64,000 bases of DNA from Gnetum montanum (Eukaryota; Streptophyta; Gnetopsida; Gnetales; Gnetaceae): contig MNCI01036652.1 of the NCBI GenBank assembly GCA_015680685.1, forward strand, positions 272,694 through 336,693, in the 5' to 3' direction. Both the position numbers and the translations under genes were made by a program. Of the stretch, positions 1 to 10,879 are shown piece after piece; position 1 is the stretch's first letter, and each line of letters begins with the position of its first letter. The notes below the pieces were generated by a model that did not search any database, was not told the DNA's origin, and saw only the letters and a program-made list of their open reading frames with translations.

Positions 1-420
1 GATGAATCACTGTATGTGATGCATGGAACTTTCCTCTTCTCGATCTTTCCACAAATGTTTCTCTTAGAGATTTCCAAGGAAAGATTGCGGATCCTAAGGT
101 ATGTATCTACTATACTAAGCCATGCCCTTCCCATTATAATTGGAAGTCCCCTTTGTTGTTGTTCACTTCAATCACTAGAAATCAGCTGGGTAAGACCAAC
201 CACACATAGTGGTAATGATGTCCTCCACCAATCCCAAGGGAATGGTCATGGACTGGTCTACCAGGTCTAGTTGAATGTTGCTCTTCTTAAGTTGCGGTAG
301 GTTCCAGGCGTGATACATTTCTCGTGAAATTAAGTTGACTCTGAAACCTTAGTCAAGAACAGCCCTATGTGGTTCATTTTCGGTGATCTGTAAATAGATT
401 AAGGGATTCCCAGGGTCAGT
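1..420 (-). pseudogene. protease region of element E (partial)
   Basis: On the minus strand the frame runs through LIYLQITENEPHRAVLD, then a TAA stop where relatives in B and F read Ser, then a VNLIS-EMY-AWNLP segment. Further on a GRAWLSI-type block and EISK-GKIEK motif match the protease regions at 41073-41438 and 61229-61513. This is the retropepsin domain with its D-S-G active-site Ser codon turned into a stop. It runs off the left edge. Confidence 0.7.
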
Positions 421-2980
421 TAGTTTTCTGGGAAGGTGGCCCACCTTGATCCAGTTAGTTACGGTAGGTGTTAACATAACCGTATGCGTTAAGCTCTGAT
501 TTTGGATGGAAGGATGCTCCGAAGTGTTAGATGGTGGAGGAGTGTACATGGGCTCAACCGCTTGTTGTTGTGAGAGTTTGTCTAGGCTTTTGGTTCTGAA
601 GTAAGGTCTTCTCTTTTTACAGTTGTCAGAACTAGTAGCAGGTTGAATATTTACAGCTCTCGCAGCGTGATGTTGCTGTGGTTGAGGAGGAAGTTCCCCT
701 TGCATTGTTGGAGCAGGAGGTGTTACGGGAACTACTTGTGGTGGAAGAGGTGCAGATGGATTAGGAGGATGGTGTGGGTATGGAGTGTCTCCCGGAGGAG
801 AAGGAGTCCTTCGAAAGTACTCTCGAACTTGGTAGTCGCTTGGGGGTTGTGTGACTCATAGAGTCACTTGGAGAAATCGGTTGTTGCACATAATAACTAT
901 ACGAATCAAGCTACCGATAAGGGTACTGATGTTTCGGCGATGGCATCCCCCATGACTGTGGGTATTGCCACTACTGATGCTCTCCGATGGGCTGTGGTAG
1001 AGTTCCACTTGGATAATACGTTAGTGGTTGGTGGAACTGCCTTGGGTTACCTTGTGGATAAGGTAACCTTTGGGGTGTTTGCCATTGGTTGAGTCTTTGA
1101 TTAAGCGCATACACCCCAGACTCCTATAGATGTGAGATGATGGGGAAACATCCCTTAGGATGGTCATAATGGTAGATCTCACATCCACCGTCATCGTCTG
1201 AATCAGAGTCCACAGCCACATCAGAGTTAGTGATTTTTCCCTTACCCTTGTTATGTGCAGGGCCTAAATCTCTCCACTTTTTCTTACCTTTGTCACTACT
1301 TTGTTCTACCTTAGACTCTTCTACAATTTTTAAGAAAGTTTCAATTTTAGAGTCTCAGGAACTCCATACATCATCTGCCTTGGCTGCTATTTCTGTTATT
1401 AATTTTTGGATTGGCAAGGTTTTCCAGTTCACCAACTCTTCTATTGGTGACTCATCCTCTTCATCACAAAATATCACTCCCTTCTTTCAAAGGGAGGGGT
1501 CTGGGTTGTATTCTTCCGCACTTTCCCTTTTGCATAGCTCACCTTCTTCTTTTGCTACTTGTTCCAACAAGCTATGTACTTCATGGGCTCTAAGTTGTGA
1601 GAGTCTCCCTTGGGCGTAAGTTCCAAGGGTTCTTCTAGTTTCATGCCTTAGCCCATCCACGATGTGGCGAAGTTGATCCTACTGAGCGTACCCATGGCCC
1701 GGGCAACGATGTAACAATGTGTAGTAGCGGGCCATGGCAACATCCAAGGGTTCATATGTACCTTGTTTCCAGCCTTGGATCTGCTTACGCAAATTGGACA
1801 CTCTGGAGTATGTCTGATACTTTTCGTTGAACAGTTATAGCATCATACTCCACCTCCTGATGGTTTCTGGTTCTAAGGACCGGTACCAGCTCTCTGCTTC
1901 CTTGGTGAGTGTCCTTGGGAACAACTTAAGTTTGTGCCACTCATTTTCTATATTCTGCAAGGCACAGGCATCGTGGAATGCCTATAAATGATTTTGCAAA
2001 TTAGCATTGTACCCCCCTTCAAATCGTGGGATATTGTTCATGTCTAATCGTTTGATCCGACTATCCTTTAAATGCCTTGTGGGAATCCTAACTGCCTCCG
2101 TTATGTCAAGCATACTTTGGGTTGCGAGTAGGGGCTCATCATGATCATCTCTTTCATGATGCCTGTGATGTCTATGTTGTTCCCTACTCTCCCTACATCC
2201 TTGCCCTTGTCCTCTCTCGACTTTCCCATCAAGGTCTTTCGTCCTTCTTACCTTTATCCTCACCTTTATGCTCATGGTGGCTGCACCCAGATGTGGAAGG
2301 AGAGGATGAGTGATGTGAAAAAGGAGAAGAAGAAGGGGAACCATCGTCATGACGATGTTTCTTGCCTTCTCTTCAGCTACTACGGCCTCGATCGTGGTGA
2401 CGAGCAAAGTGTCCATCCTTAGCATAAGTGGTTGTTCCCTCTGTGAACAGTTGGCGTTCATGAGCATTAGAACCAGGGATATGTATCGTTGATCGTAGGT
2501 TCTGATACCCAACCTCCTCACCATCGTTAGGAGGGGGAACATCATTTGTTAAAGAATCCGTGATAAGGGGTTCCTCATCTCCTATTTCGCTAAGGACGTG
2601 CAGGACCATAGTGCATGTTGACTCTCTTGCCTTAAGTCTCTCATATGTTGGGAATTTGTGGGATAATAATCCCTCATGTCAAAATCTTCTGCAACGTATT
2701 CAGCAAATAATTCAGCCATGCCTATCTGTGCCAAGGCACAAAAAAGCATACAAGAGACTGACTGATCTGGGTGTAACACAATGTTACCTTGCAAATCTCT
2801 CCATCGCAGCTGTTCGTCTTGATGGAGAATAAAAGTAAAATTAGGAATATACTCATCGGGATGAGTATATGTCATCTTATATTGTTTAGGACTTGGCTGA
2901 TTTTGGTTATGTGTTTTATGTTGCCGACTGTCTCATGTATGATCCTTAGGTGGTGAGTTGCTCCTATGAGAAGAAGACAT
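421..2980 (-). pseudogene. degenerate gag of element E
   Basis: The likely start is the ATG at 2980-2978, opening a Ser-rich start also visible in B and, with its ATG lost, in D. Readable pieces follow at 2875-2582 (DEYIPNFTFILHQDEQL), 2609-2373 in another frame, and 705-421 near the gag-protease link. A cysteine knuckle near 1185-1150 reads C-E-I-Y-H-Y-D-H-P-K-G-C; relatives carry Cys where this has the first Tyr. Several frameshifts and stops separate the pieces. Gag would form the cytoplasmic particle and bind RNA. Confidence 0.72.
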
Positions 2981-3102
2981 TTTTATCGGTGTGCTAATTC
3001 ACCGTTATATAAATTTTTCTTTTGATTAACCTGAAGGTTCGTTAAGGCTCACAACAATGTGAGTGATATCCCTTATGTTCTATTCAGCGCACAAACACAT
3101 AG

Positions 3103-3120
3103 TCCCCGGCAACGGCGCCA
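3103..3120 (-). other. primer binding site, tRNA-Asp type (element E)
   Basis: TGGCGCCGTTGCCGGGGA, 1 nt after the LTR end. It is complementary to the 3' end of plant tRNA-Asp(GUC) without mismatch. This is the least decayed primer site in the window. Confidence 0.88.
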
Positions 3121-3121
3121 A

Positions 3122-4087
3122 TGATGAGTGGCGAGGTACCCCTACACTCAACCATAAGAAACGAGCGTAGCACGTGCGATCCGGTCAAACTCCGCAGACT
3201 AAATGCCTATATGCCCCATGGAACACTTGGAGTTAATCATTCATTGTCTTCCCAGACTTACTCCTAGTTGTCACGGTGTATGGTTAAGTACGTCCGAGGT
3301 ATATGATTTTTATGGTCTTTTATGGTTTTATGTCTTCTATTCTAAGAGCGAAGGGTTGAGAAACTAACTAACTCTAACTAATGACTAAGTCTAGATTAAC
3401 TAGCGTCAGCATCCATTCCCACTTACCGTACACACCCTAAACTATGCAACTATGGCTACCAAACGCTAATCGTTACTGGGATCACCACACGTAACGCACA
3501 TGCTCAAAGTGCTCATACTAAGGCACCTAACTAGCCTAAATGTGATGAGCAGCCAATTCCTTGACTAGACGTACACATCTGTAGATGCTCGTAATCAAGT
3601 CATACTCATCCCGCGTTTTAGGAGACAAGGGTGAGAGAGACTAATCGCCATGAGTAGCTGATTCCTTGATTAGCCGTACACATTCGTCAATGCTCGTAAT
3701 CAAGTCGTACTCATGCCGCGCTAATGTAGGTAATAAATAACATGTAATACATAACAAGTAATAAAACCTATTCCATGCACTGCAAGGTTTATCCACAAAG
3801 CTTGTATTTATTGGCATACACAACTTACGTTCAGGTACAAAGCTGCTCAAATAAAGATCCGTTTACTTGGGAACTCCTACTGCAAGCACATGGAAAATAT
3901 TCTATCTCTGGAGTGATCAAACTGCCACAGTTTCCCTACTTAAGCCTAGGATGAGAAATAAGGGGAGTGCTTCCTCTTATTTATAGATTTGGCGACGGAC
4001 CGCAATATTGCGTACGCGATATCACAGGGAATGATGCAATATCGCGGCGGACACGATATCGTGGCTTGTGCATATCATGTCTCATCA
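3122..4087 (-). repeat. 5' LTR of element E (966 bp)
   Basis: It begins TGATGAG and ends CTCATCA, so it is bounded by TG...CA inside a 7-bp terminal inverted repeat. A TATA-like box lies about 105 bp from the U3 end, preceded by several GATATC-containing palindromes. The sequence is collinear with the solo LTR at 14933-15917, which fixes both ends. Confidence 0.88.
3978..3985 (-). promoter_or_regulatory. TATA box of element E LTR
   Basis: TATAAATA read on the minus strand, at the same place in the LTR as in G1, G2 and D. It lies just downstream of the GATATC palindrome cluster. Confidence 0.6.
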
Positions 4088-4248
4088 CATGTGTTATCTA
4101 CTAACGTAGTGGATATAGTAGCATGCGTTATCTACTAATGTGTTAGTGGATATAGTGGCCACCTTTATGCATTGTGTTAATGGATATAGCGGCCACCTTC
4201 ATGCATTAACTAACACATAAAACACGTTAGTTTCTCCTTCATGCTACA
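4088..4248 (-). repeat. 3' LTR of copia element, truncated by E
   Basis: Starts TGTAGCATG at 4248 on the minus strand, like the 5' LTR start at 17338. It contains about two copies of the 50-bp GGATATAGTGGCCACC repeat, then ends where element E begins. Confidence 0.7.
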
Positions 4249-4559
4249 ATATTTCACTTGGTTTTCATATTTAATTAAGTCCAGAGTTTAAGAAATAAAA
4301 GCATGAATAATGGCAATAGTTTCTCTTAATGTAAGTATTATCTTCCATATATTACAATGCATTATATCTCAACGTAATTCCTTATATGGTAACTAGCTTT
4401 ATAAATAAACCAATGTTCATTCTAGGTTCTACCATATGTCAATTTTCTCTCATACTTATATGCACAAACCATATGAGAAAACAGCACAATTGAATAAGAG
4501 TTTCATTAAGACTATAAAGTTGTATGTACAATAAATTACATTATGGAACCAAGTCCCAT

Positions 4560-4917
4560 TCGAACTACATGATCCTTAAATGACTTTGATAGCATTCATT
4601 TTGTCAAAGGATTAGTTATCATCAATTCAATGCATATATGCTCAATGACCACTTTGTTTTCCTTAATGCATTCTCTTATGGCTAAGTACTTTATGTTGAT
4701 GTGTTTACTTCAACTACCACTTTTATTATTCTTAGTCATAAAGACAACAGTTGAATTGTCACAAAACATTCTTAATGGCCTAGATATAGAATTCAAAATT
4801 CTAAGCCCTAATATGAAACTCTTTAGCCATACACCATGTGAAGTAGCCTTAAAACAAGAAATAAACTCTACCTCCATGGTGGAAGTAGCAACCAAAGTTT
4901 GTTTTTCACTCCGCTAG
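4560..4917 (-). pseudogene. copia RNase H domain
   Basis: The minus-strand frame shows STMEVEFISCF, then VWLKSF and a CDNSTVVFMTKNNKSGS segment, the RNase H block of copia pol. Downstream, toward 4600, a decayed ITNPLTK motif marks the usual end of copia pol. RNase H removes RNA from the RNA:DNA hybrid during reverse transcription. The start of the domain is broken. Confidence 0.78.
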
Positions 4918-5222
4918 GATATAGCTCCTCCAGCTAGCATAAAAACATAACCATATATTGATTTCCATGAATCAACACAGCTAGCAAAGTCTAAATTGAA
5001 GTAGCCGGTCACCTCAAAGGAGTCAGTTCATTTATACATAAGCATGTAATATTTTTTACCTTAAAGGTACCTGATCACTTTCTTTGCAACCCTCAAGTGG
5101 TCAATACTTGAATTACTCTGATATCTTTCCAACATTCCCATAACAAATGCAACATCAAGTCTTATGCAGACCAGAGCATACATAAGGCTTCTAATAACTG
5201 AAGCATATGGAATGTTGCTCAT

Positions 5223-6152
5223 CTAACTTTTCTCTAAATCATTCCTAGGGCACTGGTTCAAATTGAACCTGTCACCCTTCATAATGGGTATTATACTTGG
5301 TGGACAATCTTTCATCCAAAACCTCTCTAAAACTTTATTAATATAGGTTTCCTGCGACAGTCCCAGAATACATCTAGATCTATTTCTATGGATCTGAATG
5401 CCAATGACATAAGATGCCTCACCTAGATCTTTCATGTTGATATTCTTAGAGAGATAATGCTTCACCTTGTATAGAAATCCACTATTATTGGTTGCAAGAA
5501 GGATATCATCCACATATAGAACAAGGAAACAGATTTTGCTCCCACTGAACTTCTGGTATATACATTGATCCATGATGTTTTCTTCAAAACCAAATGAAGT
5601 GATGATATCATGGAATTTTAAGTACCATTGACGGAAGGCCTATTTCAATCCATATATGGATTTCTTAAGCTTGTGTACCATTTTCTCACCATCACTAGAG
5701 GAAAATCCTTCAGGTTGTTTCATATAAAACTCTTCCTCTAGATCACCATTAAAGAATGCTATTTTCACATCCATTTGATGCAATTCAAGATCAAAATGGG
5801 CAACCAATGCCATGATAACATGAAGGAAGTTCTTCTTAGATACAGGAGAAAGGGTCTCCTTGTAATCTATTCCCTCTTTCTGAGTGAACCCTTTAGCAAC
5901 AAGTCTAGCCTTATATCTTTCAATGTTGTCCAATGAGTCTTTCTTAGTCTTGAAGACCCATTTACATCCAATGGATTTTACACCATCAGGAAACTTTACA
6001 AAATCCCAGACTCCATTAGATGACATAGAGTTCATCTCATCTTTCATGGCATCATACCACAAGTTAGATTCCTTACAACTCATGGCTTGTGAAAATGTTT
6101 CAGGATCATTTTTGGCTTGCATGTTGTAGTTAGACTCTTGTAGATACACCAT
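5223..6152 (-). pseudogene. copia reverse transcriptase (RVT_2)
   Basis: Two frames cover the domain. 6152-5640 holds the N-terminal fingers with CKWVFKTK, YKARLVAKGFTQKEGIDY and QMDVKIAFFNGDLEEE. 5573-5223 holds the catalytic LYVDD motif and LGEASYVIGIQI. The pieces are separated by a break around 5574-5639. The YVDD aspartates are intact, so loss of function comes from frame disruption rather than active-site change. Confidence 0.88.
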
Positions 6153-6323
6153 ATAGACACTAGGAATCGCTAATCACCTCACTCTAGTAGATCTTCTTAA
6201 TGTCAGTTCATCATTCTCTTGAGAATCATGATGTTCAATAGGTTGTTCAATAGGTTATGGTATCTCTTGTTCAGTTGGATCTACTATTTCTTGATCAATA
6301 GTTTGTGGAACTTCAATGATCAG

Positions 6324-7514
6324 TTATTGTTCATTACGAATTTGTGCTCTAGGTGTATTGTGCACAATAATTAGTCTATTATTTGAAGTAGTGGATTGAG
6401 CGTTTATATGATCTATCTTAGGAACAATGTTCCAAGATCTACTACTCCCACTAATTAAGTCATTCTCAAGAAATTTAGTATTCCTTAATTCCACAAACCT
6501 AGTAGTATGTGATGGGCAATAAAATCTATATCCCTTATACCATTTAGCATATCCAACAAAATACCCACTTATGGTCCTTGGGTCTACCTTCTTTTCTTGT
6601 GGATTATAGACTCTTACTTCAGATAGGCATCCCCAAACGTGTATATGTTGCAAAGTTGGTTTCCAACCTTTTCATAATTCAAATGGTCTCTTTAAGATAG
6701 CCTTGATTGGAACTCGATTTAATATATACACTGTCATCTTAAGAGCTTTAGTCCACAAGGATTTAAGAAGCTTAGAGCTACTAAACATACTCTAAACTAT
6801 GTTTGATAATGTTTAATTTCTTCTTTCTACCACACCATTCTGGACTGGAGAACTTGGCATAGTATACCAGGCAACAATTCCATGCTCTTGAAGAAACTTA
6901 GCAAATGGACCAAGCACTTGTCCATCATTAGTATATCTACCATAGTATTCACCACCTTTATCAGATCTCAGTAACTTTATTTGTTTATCGCATTGTTTCT
7001 CTACTTCAACCTTAAACACCTTAAAGGCATCTAAAGCTTCACTCTTGTTATGAAGCAAGTAGAGATACATATATCGTGAGTAATCATCAGTAAAGGTAAT
7101 GAAATATTTTTGACCATGTGCATCCATATTTGAACTACAAATATCTATATGTATAATCTCTAATATGTCTAAACTCCTCTTGGCACCTTTCTTTAACATA
7201 TTGATCTGCTTTCCCTTTATGCAGTTCACACAAGTATCAAAGTCAATAAAATCTAGAGTACTAAGTACTCCATCATTTACTAATCCCTTTATTCTCTCAA
7301 TAGAGATATGTCCTAATCTATGATGCGACAACATAGAGGATTCTTCATTCATAACACATCTCTTAATGCCAGCATGAACATGCATAGAAGTATAAGAAGT
7401 TTCCTTTTGTAAATTAATGTTGAAAAGACCATCTATCAATGTATCATTTCCAATAAGTTTAGCTCTATAATATAGACTAAATATAGTATCTGAAAAATTA
7501 AAGGAAAATCCCAA
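6324..7514 (-). pseudogene. copia pre-integrase and integrase
   Basis: 7514-6813 carries the zinc-binding H-H-C-C module (HHRLGHIS ... CVNC) and the catalytic core with D (IIHIDICSS), D (LLRSDKGGEY) and E (NGVVERRN), all three present. 6653-6324 carries the C-terminal copia block (HVWGC, GYFVGYAKWYKGYRFY). The link at 6654-6812 is frame-broken. Integrase inserts the cDNA into the host chromosome. Confidence 0.88.
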
Positions 7515-7699
7515 TGATACAAGCCTTGAAAAAAATTAAATTCCTTGAAAAACTTGGAATATAAAATGTCTTTTCCAACTCTAAAACAAAACCACTACTT
7601 AAAAATAATTTGCATGTTCCAATTGCCTCCACATGTGAGTGCATCTTGTTGCCTAAATAGATGCAAGACTCACTTCCTATTGGCTTTCTTACATTTTCC

Positions 7700-8600
7700 A
7701 CCCCCTGCAAGGAATTGGTAACATGGATTGTAGAACAGAGTCAATCCACCATGTGTCATGGTCAACATCAACCATATTAGATTCAAAAACAAACAAGCCA
7801 AAGTTGAGTACCTTTCTTTTCAAGCCATTTCTGATATTTAGGACAATCCTTCTATATGTGCCCTTTCTTTTTACAAAAAAAAAACATCTAGATTTCTTCT
7901 TAATATCAACTTCTACATGAAATTTGACCTTTCACTTGCCTTTGGCTTGTTCTTTACTCTTTTCTTGTGTGACCAGATGCACACTCTCTTTCGCTTCCAT
8001 CGTAAGTCTACCCTCTTCTTGCACACACATGATCATTAGTTCATTGATTGACCATTTGTTGCTATGTGTGTTATAAGAAATCTTAAAGGGTCCATCCTAC
8101 AGTGGGAGTGTGTTTAAGATGTAGTGCACAAGGAAATATTTTGACATCTCAACCTCAAGTGTTTTGAGTTAAGCTGCTATATCCCTCATTTTCATGATGT
8201 GCTCATGCACACCATGAATTTCAATGAGCTTCATGGATGAGAACTTCATTATTAAGGTGCTAGCCAACACTTTGTCTGATGACTCAAATTGTTCATCAAT
8301 TGCCTTTAACAAAACATGCACATTGTCATACTGTTCCAGTGAACCACACATACCAGTTGAGATCTTGGTTTATATGAATTAACATAGAGATGATTACATC
8401 GCTCCCATTTTTTCATAATTACTAATATCATCCGAATGGCTAGCTGTTGTAATGGTAGGTGGTTCATCCTTATAAATAACATAGCCTAAATGAAGAATAA
8501 TTCTCTCCTTCCACACCTTATAATTATCACCCTTTAATTTAGGAATGTCACATTTAAAATTAGAGTAGCTTATAGGTTGTACAACTGCATAATTAAACAT
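7700..8600 (-). pseudogene. copia gag
   Basis: 8600-8394 gives the N-terminal gag block with PKLKGDNYKVWKERI. 8351-8169 gives the central gag helices. Around 7890-7840 a zinc-knuckle-like stretch reads CFFFC, then KKKGHI, a stop, and KDCPKYQKW; its Cys spacing is altered by a run of T. Copia gag forms the virus-like particle. Confidence 0.75.
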
Positions 8601-9228
8601 GCTTATGTCACTAAAATTGAGGTTAAAACATCATAAGACATGTTTACCAATGTAAATCATGTAAAAATATAAATCAAATGACATAAAATTGCTTGTGGGC
8701 TAAATCTTAATTCAAACTAATTCATATATCCTTACGATGAAATTGTTAAATTATATTTTTTTCTTAATCCCTATGGGCAAATTAAGAAAAATAAGTTAAC
8801 ATATCATCCTAATTAATCATATTAAATACAATAAAAATTCCTGTGGGATAAATTTTATTGTATTACATATGATTAATCACAATTTAATTTTCCATATGTG
8901 ATCCAAAACTTTTAACAATTTTGTACAATTAAAGATGCTATGGCTACTCTCTAATTGTAAAAAAAAATAAAGATCACAAGTTATAATTTTATGTAGGAAA
9001 AACTATGCATTACAAAATCTTTAATATTCTTTAAATAAAACAACTTTATGCATAGTTCAAAACCCCAAAATACCACCTAAATGGGCACCCATCACACCTT
9101 GCAAAAAAAGGAACCCTCACAAAACAACACCACAGAGGTTAGTAATTTTACAGGGATGCCCATCATAATCATAAATAGGCCTTCTAATTACTAACCAATA
9201 ATGGCATCAAGACAAAAACAAAAATGAA

Positions 9229-9240
9229 GCTTCGATACCA
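9229..9240 (-). other. copia primer binding site
   Basis: TGGTATCGAAGC, 2 nt inside the LTR. It resembles the initiator-tRNA-Met primer site (TGGTATCAGAGC) with changes near the 3' side. Confidence 0.6.
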
Positions 9241-9242
9241 AA

Positions 9243-9271
9243 TGTTAGAACAAAATTTGGGAATTGCACAA
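9243..9271 (-). repeat. copia 5' LTR, internal-side fragment
   Basis: The LTR ends ...TTCTAACA next to the primer site. Only 29 bp remain before G1 begins at 9272; the last five, CACAA, are the left copy of G1's target duplication. Confidence 0.75.
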
Positions 9272-10113
9272 TGATGAGTAGCAAGGTACCCCTAAACTCA
9301 ACCATACGAATACGAGCATTTTCACATGCAATCCAGTTGAACTCCGCAGACGGACTAGTTGTGGCACCTAGACAGTTATCCTTAGGTCACAGTTTGTTGT
9401 CTTCCCACCTGGACTAGTATTATATTTGTCACATATGGTTTAGTCTAGAGTGAGGTGTATGATGTGGTCCTAATCTAATGCTACTCCTGAAGGCAATGGA
9501 AATTAATATTAACTAAGCTAGGAGGAAAGGGTACGAGAGAATCTATACTAGCCTAAGTGCAATGAGCATCCATTCCTTAATCATCCGTACACACCTTGGA
9601 CTTCGTGCATGACTACCACTGGGATTACCAAACACATGGCCTAGGTACGCTACTGGGTTACCAAGTAGTCACAATTAAATGCTCGTGATTAAGTCGTACT
9701 CATTCCACGTTTAACATGAGATAAGGGTGAGAGAGATTAACTAAGAAAGTAATAAATAATAAATAATTAATTAAACTAAGTGAATGCTGCAATGATGAAG
9801 TAATCTTGGTCTTTATTTTTGGTCATGTGTGTGTCCAAGTATGTCACACTCGAATAAGGATGCCGTACAATTACAACCACCACACTGCGGGCAAACACTG
9901 GGAAATTATTCTATCTCTGGAAGGGAAAAACTGCCAGAGCTTCACTAAGAGACTAAAACTAGAGGTCTAAAATTGGGAAAGCCGCCTCTTATTTATAGAC
10001 TGGTAGTAGGGAAGGATGTGATATTGGGTATGCAATATCGCATACGCGATATCGCGGCCCATGTGGTATCATGGGTGCATTATCACGACTGTCAGCAAAT
10101 TCATGACTCATCA
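9272..10113 (-). repeat. 3' LTR of G1 (842 bp)
   Basis: TGATGAG...CTCATCA ends. TATA box at 9990-9997 (minus). Over the first 200 nt it differs from the 5' LTR at about 16 sites, 14 of them transitions by my count, indicating an old insertion with methylation-type decay. Confidence 0.88.
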
Positions 10114-10125
10114 TACCCCCACGAC
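10114..10125 (-). other. polypurine tract of G1
   Basis: GTCGTGGGGGTA read on the minus strand, directly before the 3' LTR. Element D has GTCATGGAGGTA at the same place, preceded by the same AAGGATGAGTTT-type block. Confidence 0.7.
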
Positions 10126-10297
10126 TGAATGGAAACTCATCCTTGAGTTAAAGTGAGAACAACCTCCATTAATTAAATAGTGCATAGGTATGGGATTTAT
10201 TGACTGGCTAGAATGGGTTCATGTGGCAGTGTCAAGTCAGAACAAAATTGAGACACAACACAAAAGAAAATCCTATGATTACAAACTTGGATGGAAC

Positions 10298-10879
10298 TCA
10301 TGTAGTTCCTAGTGGCGGTGGCTCCTCCATGGGTGTCTTTCCCTTTTCTTGCACTCCAGGTTTTGGGATTAGATGGCGTTGAAGTATGGCCTGGAGTTTC
10401 TCCTCTTGTAAGGCCTTGAGTGCCTTGACATGCGCATAAGTTTGCACTTGTGCCATAGAGGCATCCCAGTCAGCCTTCTCTTTTTCTTCCACCACCCTTT
10501 TATTCTCTATCAATAGTTTATTAAGTTGCTCAGTTCTGAAAGTGTCCAGCTGGTTCTGAGCAACCTTTGGCCCTGTATTCAGAAGGTTTAATACTTCTGA
10601 AATGGCTTGAACAGAGAAATCAACAGTCACAGCACAATTGTTAACCGTGGTGCCTTCTTCTTTATTGTGCCAAAATTGGTACGTTTCCCCTAAGTACTAG
10701 GCACTGCTTTTAGAGAGGGTAGGCCTTGATTGTATAGCAATAGGGTCTTCTTGGTGGATACTAAATTATTTTTCCTCCTACTCTACAGGTTGTTTGGTAG
10801 GAACTTGTCCTTCACCTCTCCTAGGTCATTTGATCGCACCTTGAGCAGGACCTTCCTGTTGTCCACGTTTCGGGGCCAT
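10298..10879 (-). pseudogene. ORF2 of G1, coiled-coil protein
   Basis: Starts at an ATG (10879-10877) reading MAPKRGQQEGPAQG, a basic start also seen in B's ORF2. Three or four stops interrupt the first third. From 10630 an open stretch of 110 residues is rich in Glu, Lys, Gln and Leu (QLNKLLIENKRVVEEKEKAD, ALKALQEEKLQAILQ), suggesting a coiled coil, and ends PMEEPPPLGTT. It lies after the position where pol would be, on the same strand as gag. Its function is unknown; the position matches the third ORF of Athila-like elements. Confidence 0.55.

Larger units (their letters stand above)
1..4087 (-). mobile_element. Ty3/gypsy LTR retrotransposon E, 5' part
   Basis: Reading on the minus strand from 4087 there is a 5' LTR, a tRNA-Asp type primer site, a degraded gag and the start of a protease; pol and the 3' LTR lie left of the window. 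The element sits inside the 3' LTR of the copia element that follows. Its LTR belongs to the same family as solo LTR G2 (14933-15917). Frames are broken by stops and shifts, so it is not coding-competent. The Athila/Tat-like assignment rests on the primer site and on relatives in the window, not on a search. Confidence 0.88.

Noticed and set aside
1982-2545. 187-residue open frame, minus strand, in element E
   Set aside because: Partly overlaps gag but His/Arg/Met-rich and out of register with D and B over most of its length; kept only as part of degraded gag.
3103-3120. 3' end of a tRNA-Asp gene
   Set aside because: Only 18 nt match, directly next to an LTR end; it is the retrotransposon primer site.
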